Shown here in pieces: positions 1-7,205 of a DNA stretch of 30,881 nucleotides (position 1 is the stretch's first letter; the number at the start of each line of letters is the position of its first letter). The notes beneath the pieces are model-generated. The model searched no databases. It was not told the origin of the DNA and saw nothing but the letters and a program-made list of their open reading frames with translations. This stretch comes from Oscillospiraceae bacterium. GTDB taxonomy: Bacteria; Bacillota; Clostridia; Oscillospirales; Ruminococcaceae. Both the position numbers and the translations under genes were made by a program. Location: NCBI GenBank assembly GCA_028694405.1, contig JAQUTM010000004.1:1-30881 (forward strand), written 5' to 3'.

Positions 1-842
1 AAAAATCCTTTTTTGCGCTCAAATCCGTCAAATGCAGGGTCTACAAAGGTACGGGTAATTTCGCGGGCACGGTCCGGGCGGAAGTTAAAGAAAATAACAC
101 TGTCGCCGCTGTTAACTGTTGCATTTTGTGCACATACAGTGGGCAGTACAAACTCGTCTGTCAAATCGGCTGCATAGCTGGCTGCAATGGCATCAGGGGC
201 GTTAATTGCTTGATTGCCCTCACCGTATACCATGGCGGCATATGCTTTTTCTACGCGGTCCCAGCGGTTATCACGGTCCATTGCATAGTAGCGGCCCATA
301 ACGGTGGCAACTTTTCCAACGCCGATTTCATTCATTTTATTTTGCAGTTCTACTACAAAATCTTTTCCGCTTTTAGGCGGTACGTCGCGGCCGTCCAGCA
401 AGCAGTGTACATAAACATTTTTTACACCGTTTTGCTTTGCCAAGTGCAATAGGCCGTACAAATGTTCGTTATGGCTGTGTACACCGCCGTTTGACAGCAA
501 GCCGATTAAATGCAACGCTTTGCCTGATTCGGTGGCATTTTTTACAGCAGCCAGCAGTGCTTCATTGTGGAAAAAGTCACCGTCCTGAATGGCTTTTGTA
601 ATGCGGGTAAGCTCTTGGTATACAACACGGCCGGCGCCAATGTTTGTATGTCCAACCTCGCTGTTGCCCATTTGGCCGTCAGGCAAGCCAACGTCCATAC
701 CGCTGGCACCAATGGTGGTGTAGGGGAAGCTTGCAAACAGCTTGTCTATATTTGGTTTTTTGGCGGCTACAATGGCGTTTCCATACTCTTTACCGGGTAC
801 CCAGCCAAAGCCGTCTAAAATGCATAGCATCAATGGTTTCAT
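1..842 (-). CDS. gpmI: 2,3-bisphosphoglycerate-independent phosphoglycerate mutase, N-terminal part (cut by window edge)
   Basis: Interconverts 3- and 2-phosphoglycerate in cytoplasmic glycolysis using two metal ions and a phosphoserine intermediate. The reading frame is open from an ATG at 842 to the left edge, giving 280 residues, a little over half of the roughly 510 usual for the family. Visible hallmarks are the metal-binding Asp10 in ILDGFGW, the catalytic Ser61 in MGNSEVGH, the GVHSH loop near residue 120, the LLDGRDVPPKS segment and FNFRPDRARE near the cut. The start is supported by an AAAGGAGA ribosome binding site just upstream (on the minus strand). It is the third gene after pgk and tpiA, 68 bp behind tpiA with an 11-bp hairpin in the gap, so it is most likely in one glycolytic operon. 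eno may follow outside the window, which cannot be seen. Confidence 0.97.
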   Translation of the reverse strand, partial: MKPLMLCILDGFGWVPGKEYGNAIVAAKKPNIDKLFASFPYTTIGASGMDVGLPDGQMGNSEVGHTNIGAGRVVYQELTRITKAIQDGDFFHNEALLAAVKNATESGKALHLIGLLSNGGVHSHNEHLYGLLHLAKQNGVKNVYVHCLLDGRDVPPKSGKDFVVELQNKMNEIGVGKVATVMGRYYAMDRDNRWDRVEKAYAAMVYGEGNQAINAPDAIAASYAADLTDEFVLPTVCAQNATVNSGDSVIFFNFRPDRAREITRTFVDPAFDGFERKKGF

Positions 843-870
843 CTAAATTTCTCCTTTGTTTAAGCCAAAC

Positions 871-900
871 TGCGCAAGACAAATTTCTCTGTCTTGCGCA
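871..900. other. Intergenic hairpin between tpiA and gpmI
   Basis: Perfect 11-bp inverted repeat (871-881 with 890-900, core GCGCAAGACA) with an 8-nt loop. The T run (six T after CTG at 901-903) lies on the plus-strand side, so it has terminator form for plus-strand transcription, although no plus-strand gene is visible there. In the direction of the operon the stem is followed by GTTTGGC, not by T. It may therefore act as an mRNA-stabilising or processing hairpin between tpiA and gpmI, or block antisense transcription. Confidence 0.6.
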
Positions 901-910
901 CTGTTTTTTA

Positions 911-1678
911 TTATTTGCTTGCCGCTGTAACAATAGCTGCAAAATCGGCAGGCTTTAAGCTTGCGCCGCCAATCAAACCGCCGTCAACATCTGCTTTGCC
1001 AAGCAGCTCGTCGGCATTGCCTGCATTCATGCTGCCGCCGTACTGAATTGTGGTGGCCTCGGCTACGGCATTGCCGTAAAGCTCGGCAACAACGGCACGA
1101 ATGTTTTTGCAAACCTCTTGTGCCTGCTCGCTTGTGGCTGTGCGGCCTGTACCGATAGCCCAAACCGGCTCATAGGCAATTACAATATTTTTCATGTCGT
1201 CTGCGCTAACACCGCCTAAGGCAATTTTGGTTTGCAGTGCAACAAGCTCGGCAGTAACGCCCTGCTCGCGCTGCTCTAAGGTTTCGCCTACGCATACAAT
1301 TACTTTTAAGCCTGCTGCCAAAGCAGCAGCTGTACGTTTGTTAACAGTAACGTCTGTCTCGGCAAAATATTGGCGGCGCTCGCTGTGGCCTGTAATTACA
1401 TACGCAACGCCCAAATCTTTCAGCATGTCGGCGCTTATTTCACCTGTAAATGCACCGCTTTTTTCAAAGTGTACATTTTGTGCGCCAACATGAATATTTG
1501 TACCTTTTGTCAACTCAACAGCTTTTACCAAATCGGTAAAAGGCGGGCAAATTACAACTTCGCAATCTGCATTTTTTACAGCGGGGATTAAATCTGCAAT
1601 TAAAGCGGCAGCCTCGGTAGCTGTTTTGTTCATTTTCCAGTTGCCTGCAATAATGGCTTTGCGTGTAGCTTTATTCAT
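911..1678 (-). CDS. tpiA: Triosephosphate isomerase
   Basis: Interconverts dihydroxyacetone phosphate and glyceraldehyde 3-phosphate in cytoplasmic glycolysis. The protein has 255 residues, normal for a TIM-barrel isomerase. All catalytic parts are present: Asn13 and Lys15 in AGNWKMN, electrophile His98 in ITGHSERR, base Glu170 in AYEPVWAIGTG with the mobile loop right after it, and the phosphate-binding YGGS and GGLIGGAS turns near the C-terminus. The ATG at 1678 has an AAAAGGAGT ribosome binding site 8-9 nt upstream. It lies between pgk (95 bp upstream, with a hairpin in the gap) and gpmI (68 bp downstream), all on the minus strand. The order pgk-tpiA-gpmI is the classical lower-glycolysis operon of Firmicutes; gap is not directly upstream here. 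Confidence 0.98.
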   Translation of the reverse strand: MNKATRKAIIAGNWKMNKTATEAAALIADLIPAVKNADCEVVICPPFTDLVKAVELTKGTNIHVGAQNVHFEKSGAFTGEISADMLKDLGVAYVITGHSERRQYFAETDVTVNKRTAAALAAGLKVIVCVGETLEQREQGVTAELVALQTKIALGGVSADDMKNIVIAYEPVWAIGTGRTATSEQAQEVCKNIRAVVAELYGNAVAEATTIQYGGSMNAGNADELLGKADVDGGLIGGASLKPADFAAIVTAASK

Positions 1679-1723
1679 AGGTGGTTACTCCTTTTATTTT
1701 ATTATGTGCGGTTTTTATTAAAA

Positions 1724-1748
1724 AGAGCGGCGGTTGTTCCGCCGCTCT
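1724..1748 (-). terminator. GC-rich hairpin between pgk and tpiA, possible attenuating terminator
   Basis: Perfect 10-bp stem (1724-1733 with 1739-1748, AGAGCGGCGG) and a 5-nt loop, 25 bp after the pgk stop. Short T-rich runs flank it on both strands: TTTTAATAAAAA on the minus strand and TTTTTTT at 1754-1760 on the plus strand. A partial terminator here would set the pgk to tpiA-gpmI ratio; this is inferred. Confidence 0.6.
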
Positions 1749-1773
1749 GCTGATTTTTTTAAAGATACAAAAA

Positions 1774-2985
1774 TTAAGCGTTTTGGATACAAGCTACGCC
1801 CGGCAAAACTTTGCCTTCCAAATACTCTAAGCTTGCGCCACCACCTGTGGAAATATGGCTCATTTTATCTGCAAAGCCAAGCTGCATAACAGCTGCTGCA
1901 CTGTCGCCGCCGCCAATAATGGTGGTTGCATCTGTCTCCGCCAACGCTTTGGCTACAGCAATGGTGCCCTTTGCCAAAACAGGGTTTTCAAATACGCCCA
2001 TAGGTCCGTTCCAAACAACTGTTTTTGCGCTTTTTACAGCCTCTGCAAACAGCTCTTGTGTTTTTGTGCCAATATCAAGGCCCATTTGGTCTGCGGGAAT
2101 TTTGTCAGCGTCTACTACGTTAACGGCAATTTCTGCATCGATGGGGTCGGGGAAAGCGGGAGCAATGGTGGTATCAACCGGCAACAACAGGTTAACGCCC
2201 TTCTCCTGTGCTTTTTTCATCATGTCTTTGCAGTAGTCTACTTTTTCCATATCTACCAAAGAAGTGCCAACCTCGTAGCCTTTTGCTGCAAGGAAGGTGT
2301 AAGCCATACCGCCGCCGATAATTAAGGTGTCCACTTTTTCAAGCAGATTTGCAATAACGTTTAATTTATCTGCAACCTTTGCACCGCCCAAAATGGCAAC
2401 AAAGGGACGAACAGGCACTTCAACAGCGTTGCCAAGGTAAGCAATCTCTTTGCCCATCAAGTAGCCAACAGCGGTGTCTTTAATATAATCGGTAACGCCT
2501 GCGGTAGAGCAGTGTGCACGGTGTGCGCTGCCAAAAGCATCGTTTACATATACGTCAGCCAAGCTTGCAAGGTCTTTGCTGAAAGTATCAACATTTTTTG
2601 TCTCCTCTGCACGGAAACGAGTGTTTTGCAGCAATACTACATCGCCGTCTTTCATAGCGGCAACAGCTGCTTTTGCGTTTTCGCCCACAACGGTATCGTC
2701 ATCGGCAAAAACAACAGGTTGGCCCAACAGCTCGCCCAAACGTACTGCACAAGGAGCCAAGCTAAATTTAGCCTCGGGACCGTTTTTGGGTTTGCCCAAG
2801 TGGCTGCACAAAATAACCTTGCCGCCCTCTGCTACCAATTTTTTAATGGTAGGCAAAGCTGCTACAATGCGGTTATCATTTGTAATAACGCCATCTTTTA
2901 AAGGTACGTTAAAATCTACGCGTACCAAAACGCGTTTGCCTTTTACGTCTAAATCGTCAACTGTTTTTTTGCCGAGAGTGCTCAT
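1774..2985 (-). CDS. pgk: Phosphoglycerate kinase
   Basis: Transfers phosphate from 1,3-bisphosphoglycerate to ADP, the first ATP-yielding step of glycolysis. The protein has 403 residues, normal for the bacterial monomer. The N-terminal substrate domain shows RVDFNVPL and SHLGKPKN; the C-terminal nucleotide domain shows NGPMGVFE and the glycine-rich GGGDSAAAV. I chose the ATG at 2985 (MSTLGKK) because AAAGGAGTAAGAATT precedes it. An in-frame ATG at 3027 would add 14 residues that do not resemble the family and has no good ribosome binding site. It is the first gene of the pgk-tpiA-gpmI operon, with a candidate promoter at 3113-3140. The gene upstream on the same strand ends with its own terminator at 3249-3283. 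Confidence 0.98.
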   Translation of the reverse strand: MSTLGKKTVDDLDVKGKRVLVRVDFNVPLKDGVITNDNRIVAALPTIKKLVAEGGKVILCSHLGKPKNGPEAKFSLAPCAVRLGELLGQPVVFADDDTVVGENAKAAVAAMKDGDVVLLQNTRFRAEETKNVDTFSKDLASLADVYVNDAFGSAHRAHCSTAGVTDYIKDTAVGYLMGKEIAYLGNAVEVPVRPFVAILGGAKVADKLNVIANLLEKVDTLIIGGGMAYTFLAAKGYEVGTSLVDMEKVDYCKDMMKKAQEKGVNLLLPVDTTIAPAFPDPIDAEIAVNVVDADKIPADQMGLDIGTKTQELFAEAVKSAKTVVWNGPMGVFENPVLAKGTIAVAKALAETDATTIIGGGDSAAAVMQLGFADKMSHISTGGGASLEYLEGKVLPGVACIQNA

Positions 2986-3112
2986 AATTCTTACTCCTTT
3001 TTTATTGACAAATTTCGCCTGTGCCAAAAGGCAAAAAGCGATTATTTACCATAGTTTTACAGTGAAAGCAGCGCGTGTTTTTCTATACGCTGTCCACATT
3101 TATTATAAATAA

Positions 3113-3140
3113 ATTATAGGGTAATAGCAAGCAGTTTTAA
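3113..3140 (-). promoter_or_regulatory. Candidate promoter of the pgk-tpiA-gpmI operon
   Basis: On the minus strand a perfect -10 (TATAAT, 3113-3118) lies 16 bp from a weak -35-like TTAAAA (3135-3140), about 130 bp before the pgk start. The -10 is strong and the -35 poor. Confidence 0.45.
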
Positions 3141-3248
3141 TCTTTTTGGCGCACTTCACAACAGAAACTTTTCTTTTTACAGCCGTATTAGTTATTTTTT
3201 TAACAATTAGTTGTGTTGCTGCCGCTTTGTATTATTTGTATTATAAGT

Positions 3249-3283
3249 AAAAGTCTGCACAGTTTTTGTTTGTGCAGACTTTT
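3249..3283. terminator. Terminator after the PF06541-type membrane protein gene
   Basis: 13-bp stem (3249-3261 with 3271-3283, core AAGTCTGCACA) and a 9-nt loop, 5 bp after the stop at 3288. T runs flank both sides (TTTTAC on the minus strand, TTTTTTG on the plus strand). It separates this gene from the pgk operon. Confidence 0.85.
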
Positions 3284-3287
3284 TTGT

Positions 3288-4193
3288 TTACTTTTCTTTT
3301 TTATCTCTGCTTGCCTTTTTCTGGGCAATCAGCTTTTCGCCTTTTTCTTTCAAATCTGCCAGCGCCTGCGGGTAGTGAACATGTTTCATAGCAGGATAAG
3401 CCTTTAACAACCGTTTTCGGGTAGTTGCGGTTTTTTCCTGCAACGCCGCATATTTAGCCTTCAGTTCATCTAGATTTTCATCTACCTCAAAGGCTATGTC
3501 GGTTACTTTTTCGCGCAGACCTACCAAGTTGTCGCCCAAACGGTTGGCAACGCGGTTGCCTTTACCTGCAAGGCTTAAAGCGGTATCGCCAATGTTTTCT
3601 GCAAGCACATCTGTTTTTTGATGCATAGCTGTGGTTAAGCGCTCCAGCTCTTTTAGTTCACTGGTAAATTTAGCAATGCCGTTTACGGTTACAATACAGT
3701 CTGCTAAAAACAAAAGCAAAATGGGCACAGCCAGCACTTGGCCTACCATAACAGGCATAAACCCAACCATGGCCGCTATTAACGGATGTAACAAACGTAC
3801 CACTACAACAGCACCTATGCCCCACATAATGCTAAAGCTTAAACATATGTACCCGCCCAAATTAAAGGGCGCGTCGCTGTAATCCCACCAATGTGTGTGA
3901 AACAGCTTTTCCAGTACAAAACCGGTAACCAGCTCCAATAAGCTGGTTAACAGCACCGCACCGATAAACAAAAAAAGCAAATTGTCCTGCAACGGCGTTA
4001 GGCACAGTAAAATAATAACCATGCCAAAGCCGTAAATGGGACAAACCGGGCCGTTTAAAAAACCGCGGTTTACAAATTTTCCGGTGGTTATGGTGCAAAA
4101 AACAACTTCTACAACCCACCCCAGAACGGCATACACGCAAAAATACCAAAAAATATTATATACGGTAAAGCCAAATAACGTGGCATTCCACAT
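3288..4193 (-). CDS. Polytopic membrane protein, putative ABC-transporter-type PF06541 family
   Basis: 301 residues in two halves. Residues about 1-170 hold five or six hydrophobic membrane segments, with the features WYFCVYAVLGWVVEVV near the start and FVNRGFLNGPVCPIYGFG in a loop. These match what I recall of PF06541 (called putative ABC-transporter type IV); the function is not established. Residues about 170-301 are charged, predicted helical or coiled-coil and cytoplasmic, with a Lys-rich end. The ATG at 4193 has AGAAAGGTGA upstream. It lies 18 bp behind the zinc-ribbon gene at 4212-4682, so the two are probably co-transcribed, and both have long helical segments, which may mean they interact (inferred). 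A terminator follows the stop. Confidence 0.8.
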   Translation of the reverse strand: MWNATLFGFTVYNIFWYFCVYAVLGWVVEVVFCTITTGKFVNRGFLNGPVCPIYGFGMVIILLCLTPLQDNLLFLFIGAVLLTSLLELVTGFVLEKLFHTHWWDYSDAPFNLGGYICLSFSIMWGIGAVVVVRLLHPLIAAMVGFMPVMVGQVLAVPILLLFLADCIVTVNGIAKFTSELKELERLTTAMHQKTDVLAENIGDTALSLAGKGNRVANRLGDNLVGLREKVTDIAFEVDENLDELKAKYAALQEKTATTRKRLLKAYPAMKHVHYPQALADLKEKGEKLIAQKKASRDKKEK

Positions 4194-4211
4194 ATAGGTT
4201 TCACCTTTCTG

Positions 4212-4682
4212 TTACACTTCCGGTTTTTCGTCGTTTTTCTCAACAGGTACTTCTAATTTAGCGCCGCATGCAGGGCAAAATACGTCCTCATCTTCGCAGG
4301 CACGCTCACACACCGGGCAAATATTTATCCCCTTGGTGGTTTTTACCTTTGCATTTAAAAAGTCAATCTCTTGCTGTTTTTCGCCCGCCTGTACCAACAG
4401 GGTATTTATACGATGACGTGCCGGTTCCTCTGTGTCGGCCTCGCCGTGCAGCACACTGTTATAGCTGCCTGTGTTCATCAAAAACAAGGTGCGTCCAAGC
4501 TCGCAAAAAATTTCCTCCATATCGGCTTGCAAGCCTAACAGCTCTACGTTCATTTTTGCCAGCTCGGTTTTTTGGTTAATGGCTTTACCGGCAGACTGCA
4601 CCGCAGCTTTTGCTTCCTCGGCTGCTATTGTAGCGGTATAGCTAATGCTTTTTAAAAATTTTTTTACGTTTTCGTCCATCAT
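4212..4682 (-). CDS. Small coiled-coil protein with C-terminal zinc ribbon
   Basis: 156 residues with no signal peptide or membrane segment. Residues about 1-115 are helical, Ala/Glu/Lys-rich and probably coiled coil. Residues 122-139 form a CxxC...CxxC zinc ribbon (Cys122, Cys125, Cys136, Cys139, with an extra Cys129). The end is acidic and disordered-looking. Such zinc-ribbon proteins are common and mostly uncharacterised in Clostridia; I cannot give a specific function. Two ATG codons lie in tandem (4682 and 4679) behind AGAGAGGAAACC, and either could be used. It is the first gene of a two-gene unit with the membrane protein at 3288-4193. Confidence 0.8.
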   Translation of the reverse strand: MMDENVKKFLKSISYTATIAAEEAKAAVQSAGKAINQKTELAKMNVELLGLQADMEEIFCELGRTLFLMNTGSYNSVLHGEADTEEPARHRINTLLVQAGEKQQEIDFLNAKVKTTKGINICPVCERACEDEDVFCPACGAKLEVPVEKNDEKPEV

Positions 4683-4746
4683 GTTTGGTTTCCTCTCTTT
4701 CCTTGTCTGTTGTTAAAATATTTTTTGTTTGGCTTTTGTCTCTTTC

Positions 4747-4775
4747 AGTATAGCCCGTTTTAAGAAGCTGTAATA
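4747..4775 (-). promoter_or_regulatory. Weak candidate promoter of the zinc-ribbon/membrane protein unit
   Basis: On the minus strand TATACT (4747-4752) is a good -10. The best -35 at 17 bp is only TATTAC (4770-4775); TTACAG lies at a 15-bp spacing. It is about 65 bp before the gene start. Confidence 0.35.
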
Positions 4776-4842
4776 GCCCAAAAGCCAAATGAAAACCTAT
4801 ATTCCTACGGCGGTGCACAGTCGTACGTCCCCCGCGGTTTTG

Positions 4843-4871
4843 TTGGTTATCCGCCTTTTTTGTGATACAAT
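4843..4871 (+). promoter_or_regulatory. Candidate dinB promoter
   Basis: TTGGTT (4843-4848), 17-bp spacer, TACAAT (4866-4871), placed about 30 bp before the TTG start. No LexA-like palindrome is visible around it. Confidence 0.6.
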
Positions 4872-4902
4872 ATAAAAAAGTAAAACAAAGGAGGTTTGCG
4901 TT

Positions 4903-6162
4903 TTGGAACGCTACATTTTACACTGTGACTGCAACAGCTTTTTTGCAAGCGTAGAGCTTTTAAGTTACCCACAGCTGCGCTTTTTACCCGTTGCTGTTTG
5001 CGGCAGCGCCGATGACCGACACGGCATTATTTTGGCTAAAAATGAAGCGGCAAAGCGCTTTCAAGTGCAAACCGCCGAAACCATTTGGCAGGCAAAGCGC
5101 AAATGTCCAACACTTACGCTGCTGCCGCCTCATCATGACAGATACCGCCATTACAGCAAGATAATAAATGATATCTATCAAAAATATACTGACCGTGTAG
5201 AGCCCTTTGGCATTGACGAAAGCTGGCTGGACGTTAGCGGCACATGGCATCTGTTTGCCGCAAGCCCCTACGCTTTAGCCGAAAAACTGCGCCAGGAGGT
5301 TAAAGCCGCCACCGGTCTTACTATCAGCATAGGCGTAAGCTTTAACAAGGTTTTTGCCAAGCTGGGAAGCGACTATAAAAAACCCGATGCCACTACCGTA
5401 ATTACGCGAGAAAATTACACACAGATTGTTTATCCTCTGCCTGTAGGTGCCTTGTTATATGTAGGTAAAAGCGCGCAAAGCACTCTTTCTGCTTTGGGTA
5501 TTACCACAATAGGCCAGCTTGCCGCCGCCGACCCCGCCCTGGTTACAGATGCACTGGGTAAACTTGGCACGCAAATAAGCAGCTATGCCCGCGGGCTTGA
5601 TGACGCGCCCGTACGCCGCTGTGATGAAGCCACAGAGCTGAAAAGCGTAGGCAACGGCACAACCTTTAAGCGCAATTTACTTGGCGCCGCAGATATCCGC
5701 ACAGGAGTAAACGCTTTGGCGGACAGCGTAGCGTGGCGCCTGCGCAAAGAGGGGTTAAAATGCACTACCGTGCAGGTGATAATCAAAGATGCCTCTCTCA
5801 AAAGCATCTCCCGCCAAAAGCCCTTGCCCTTTGCAACTTATCTTGCAAAAGATATTGCCGCTGCCGCCTATGAACTGATATGCGCCAACTGGGATATGCG
5901 TAGTCCTATCCGTATGCTTACGGTGACAGGCTTAAACTTAACTACGGGGGACTGTGTACAGCAGCTTAGCCTGTTTGAGGCACCTAAACAGCTGGATAAA
6001 AAGCAGGAAAAGCTGGAAAAGGCCATGGACACCATAAGAGGTAAATATGGCCGCACCGCCATTGCAAGCGGCAGCCTGTTAAAAAATGACATCGGCCTTG
6101 GCAAAATCGGTATAAAGCACAGCGAAGATGACGAAGACGACACGACACACTCTATTTGGTAG
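4903..6162 (+). CDS. dinB: Y-family DNA polymerase (DNA polymerase IV type)
   Basis: Error-prone translesion polymerase that copies damaged templates without proofreading. 419 residues. The palm carries Asp9 in HCDCNSFFASVE and the acidic pair in GIDESWLDVS (usual DinB form SIDE). Phe14 sits at the steric-gate position that excludes ribonucleotides. SIGVSFNKVFAKLGSDYKKP belongs to the palm, a helix-hairpin-helix thumb region follows, then the little finger. QLSLF near residue 350 is a clear sliding-clamp-binding motif. The start is TTG at 4903, forced by AAAGGAGGT at 4887-4895 with 8 nt spacing and no in-frame ATG nearby. The gene stands alone between divergent and convergent neighbours. Its acidic tail (EDDEDD) is encoded in or next to the left arm of the terminator. 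Confidence 0.93.
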   Translation: MERYILHCDCNSFFASVELLSYPQLRFLPVAVCGSADDRHGIILAKNEAAKRFQVQTAETIWQAKRKCPTLTLLPPHHDRYRHYSKIINDIYQKYTDRVEPFGIDESWLDVSGTWHLFAASPYALAEKLRQEVKAATGLTISIGVSFNKVFAKLGSDYKKPDATTVITRENYTQIVYPLPVGALLYVGKSAQSTLSALGITTIGQLAAADPALVTDALGKLGTQISSYARGLDDAPVRRCDEATELKSVGNGTTFKRNLLGAADIRTGVNALADSVAWRLRKEGLKCTTVQVIIKDASLKSISRQKPLPFATYLAKDIAAAAYELICANWDMRSPIRMLTVTGLNLTTGDCVQQLSLFEAPKQLDKKQEKLEKAMDTIRGKYGRTAIASGSLLKNDIGLGKIGIKHSEDDEDDTTHSIW

Positions 6163-6186
6163 AGCAGCGTGCCGTCTTCTCTTTTT
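6133..6186 (+). terminator. Terminator overlapping the 3' end of dinB
   Basis: Arms 6133-6144 and 6168-6179 pair over 12 positions with one mismatch. A second 5-bp stem (6150-6154 with 6160-6164) forms inside, including the stop codon at 6160-6162. TCTTTTT follows. The left arm is coding sequence for the last residues of the polymerase. Confidence 0.8.
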
Positions 6187-6235
6187 ATATAACGTTTCCC
6201 CAGCGGTTTTTTCCTCAAAAGCAATCTGTTTTTCT

Positions 6236-7078
6236 TTACTTTTCTTCGGTGGTATAACGCGGTTCGGGGGTATAAAATTCAAAAATAACAGCATCATTTT
6301 TGTTTTGATAATAGGCAATGTCGTTTTCGGGTCGGATTGTCCACACAACACGCATAGCACCTATGCTGCCAAGCTTTGCAAGCAGCGGTTTTTCCACTTT
6401 ATCATAGGCAATAAAATTGGGGCGTCCCAAAAAATTTGCAAGTAGGTTGCCTGCCATAAAGGCAAGTGCAGGGCTGGTGCTGCTGCCGTAGCTTTTGGGC
6501 ACACTTGCAAGCTGGCCGCGTAAAATATCAGGCGCATTTTTATAAAACCACCGCACAATGTTGGGGTCAAAGCTTTCAATGCAATAATCGCCGCTGTAGC
6601 TTTGCAGCAAAGCAAGCCCTTTTTCACACAGCTCGGCATTATGCGGACCTGTTTTCAGTTCTACAATTAAAGGGGTTTTGCCGTCTACCAACTGTAAAAC
6701 TTCGCTAAAAAGCGGAATGGTATAATTTGTTTTGCAAAGGCCAAAAGCCTGTAATTCTTCATAGGTATAGGCGTCTACGCGCCCTTCCACGCCGCAAACA
6801 CGGTTTAACGTGTCGTCATGAAACACCACTACCTGCCCGTCTTTGGTTAGTTGAATATCCAGCTCCATGCCGTAGCCCGCTTTTACTGCTGCCTCAAAAG
6901 CAGGCAAACTGTTTTCGGGCACGCTCTTGTCCTCGGTATGCAGCCCGCGGTGTGCAAAATTACGGTTTATAAACGGGCGCATTTGCTGGGTTACGGGTGT
7001 CTGCGGCCGCAGCGCAAATATAAGCAGCAGTATCACGGCTGCTAAAATAATTATCAAAGCTGTCATAATCTTCTTCAT
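6236..7078 (-). CDS. Membrane-anchored glycerophosphodiester phosphodiesterase
   Basis: Hydrolyses glycerophosphodiesters (deacylated phospholipids, possibly teichoic-acid-type polymers) to glycerol 3-phosphate and an alcohol. 280 residues: a short Lys start and membrane segment at about 5-23, then a GDPD TIM barrel outside the membrane. Catalytic residues are visible as His43-Arg44 in FAHRGLHT, Glu72 and Asp74 in MELDIQ, and His87 in VVFHDDTLNR. The start is uncertain: TAAGGA directly abuts the ATG at 7078 with no spacing, while an in-frame ATG at 7066 has it 12 nt upstream. Both give a signal anchor. The gene is convergent with dinB and lies 127 bp behind the anti-sigma gene, with a terminator between, so it is probably its own unit. 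Confidence 0.9.
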   Translation of the reverse strand: MKKIMTALIIILAAVILLLIFALRPQTPVTQQMRPFINRNFAHRGLHTEDKSVPENSLPAFEAAVKAGYGMELDIQLTKDGQVVVFHDDTLNRVCGVEGRVDAYTYEELQAFGLCKTNYTIPLFSEVLQLVDGKTPLIVELKTGPHNAELCEKGLALLQSYSGDYCIESFDPNIVRWFYKNAPDILRGQLASVPKSYGSSTSPALAFMAGNLLANFLGRPNFIAYDKVEKPLLAKLGSIGAMRVVWTIRPENDIAYYQNKNDAVIFEFYTPEPRYTTEEK

Positions 7079-7117
7079 TCCTTACAGTATGTGTTTTTTA
7101 ACCGGTTTTATTACACA

Positions 7118-7146
7118 AAACGCCACCGTAAAACACGGCAGCGTTT
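7118..7146 (-). terminator. Terminator of the sigma/anti-sigma operon
   Basis: On the minus strand a 12-bp stem with two G-U pairs (7135-7146 with 7118-7129) and a 5-nt loop is followed by TTTTGTGT. It lies about 60 bp after the stop at 7206. Confidence 0.6.
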
Positions 7147-7205
7147 GTAAATATGTGGTTTTACTATACGCTTTTTTGTCCATTCCGTCAATGTGGATTT
7201 AACGG

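Noticed and set aside
1811..2325. Plus-strand ORFs of over 100 residues opposite pgk
   Set aside because: They are antisense shadows of a clear pgk gene, with low-complexity composition and no ribosome binding sites.
4700..4902. LexA/SOS box upstream of dinB
   Set aside because: I looked for GAAC...GTTC-type palindromes and found none; SOS control cannot be supported from this sequence.
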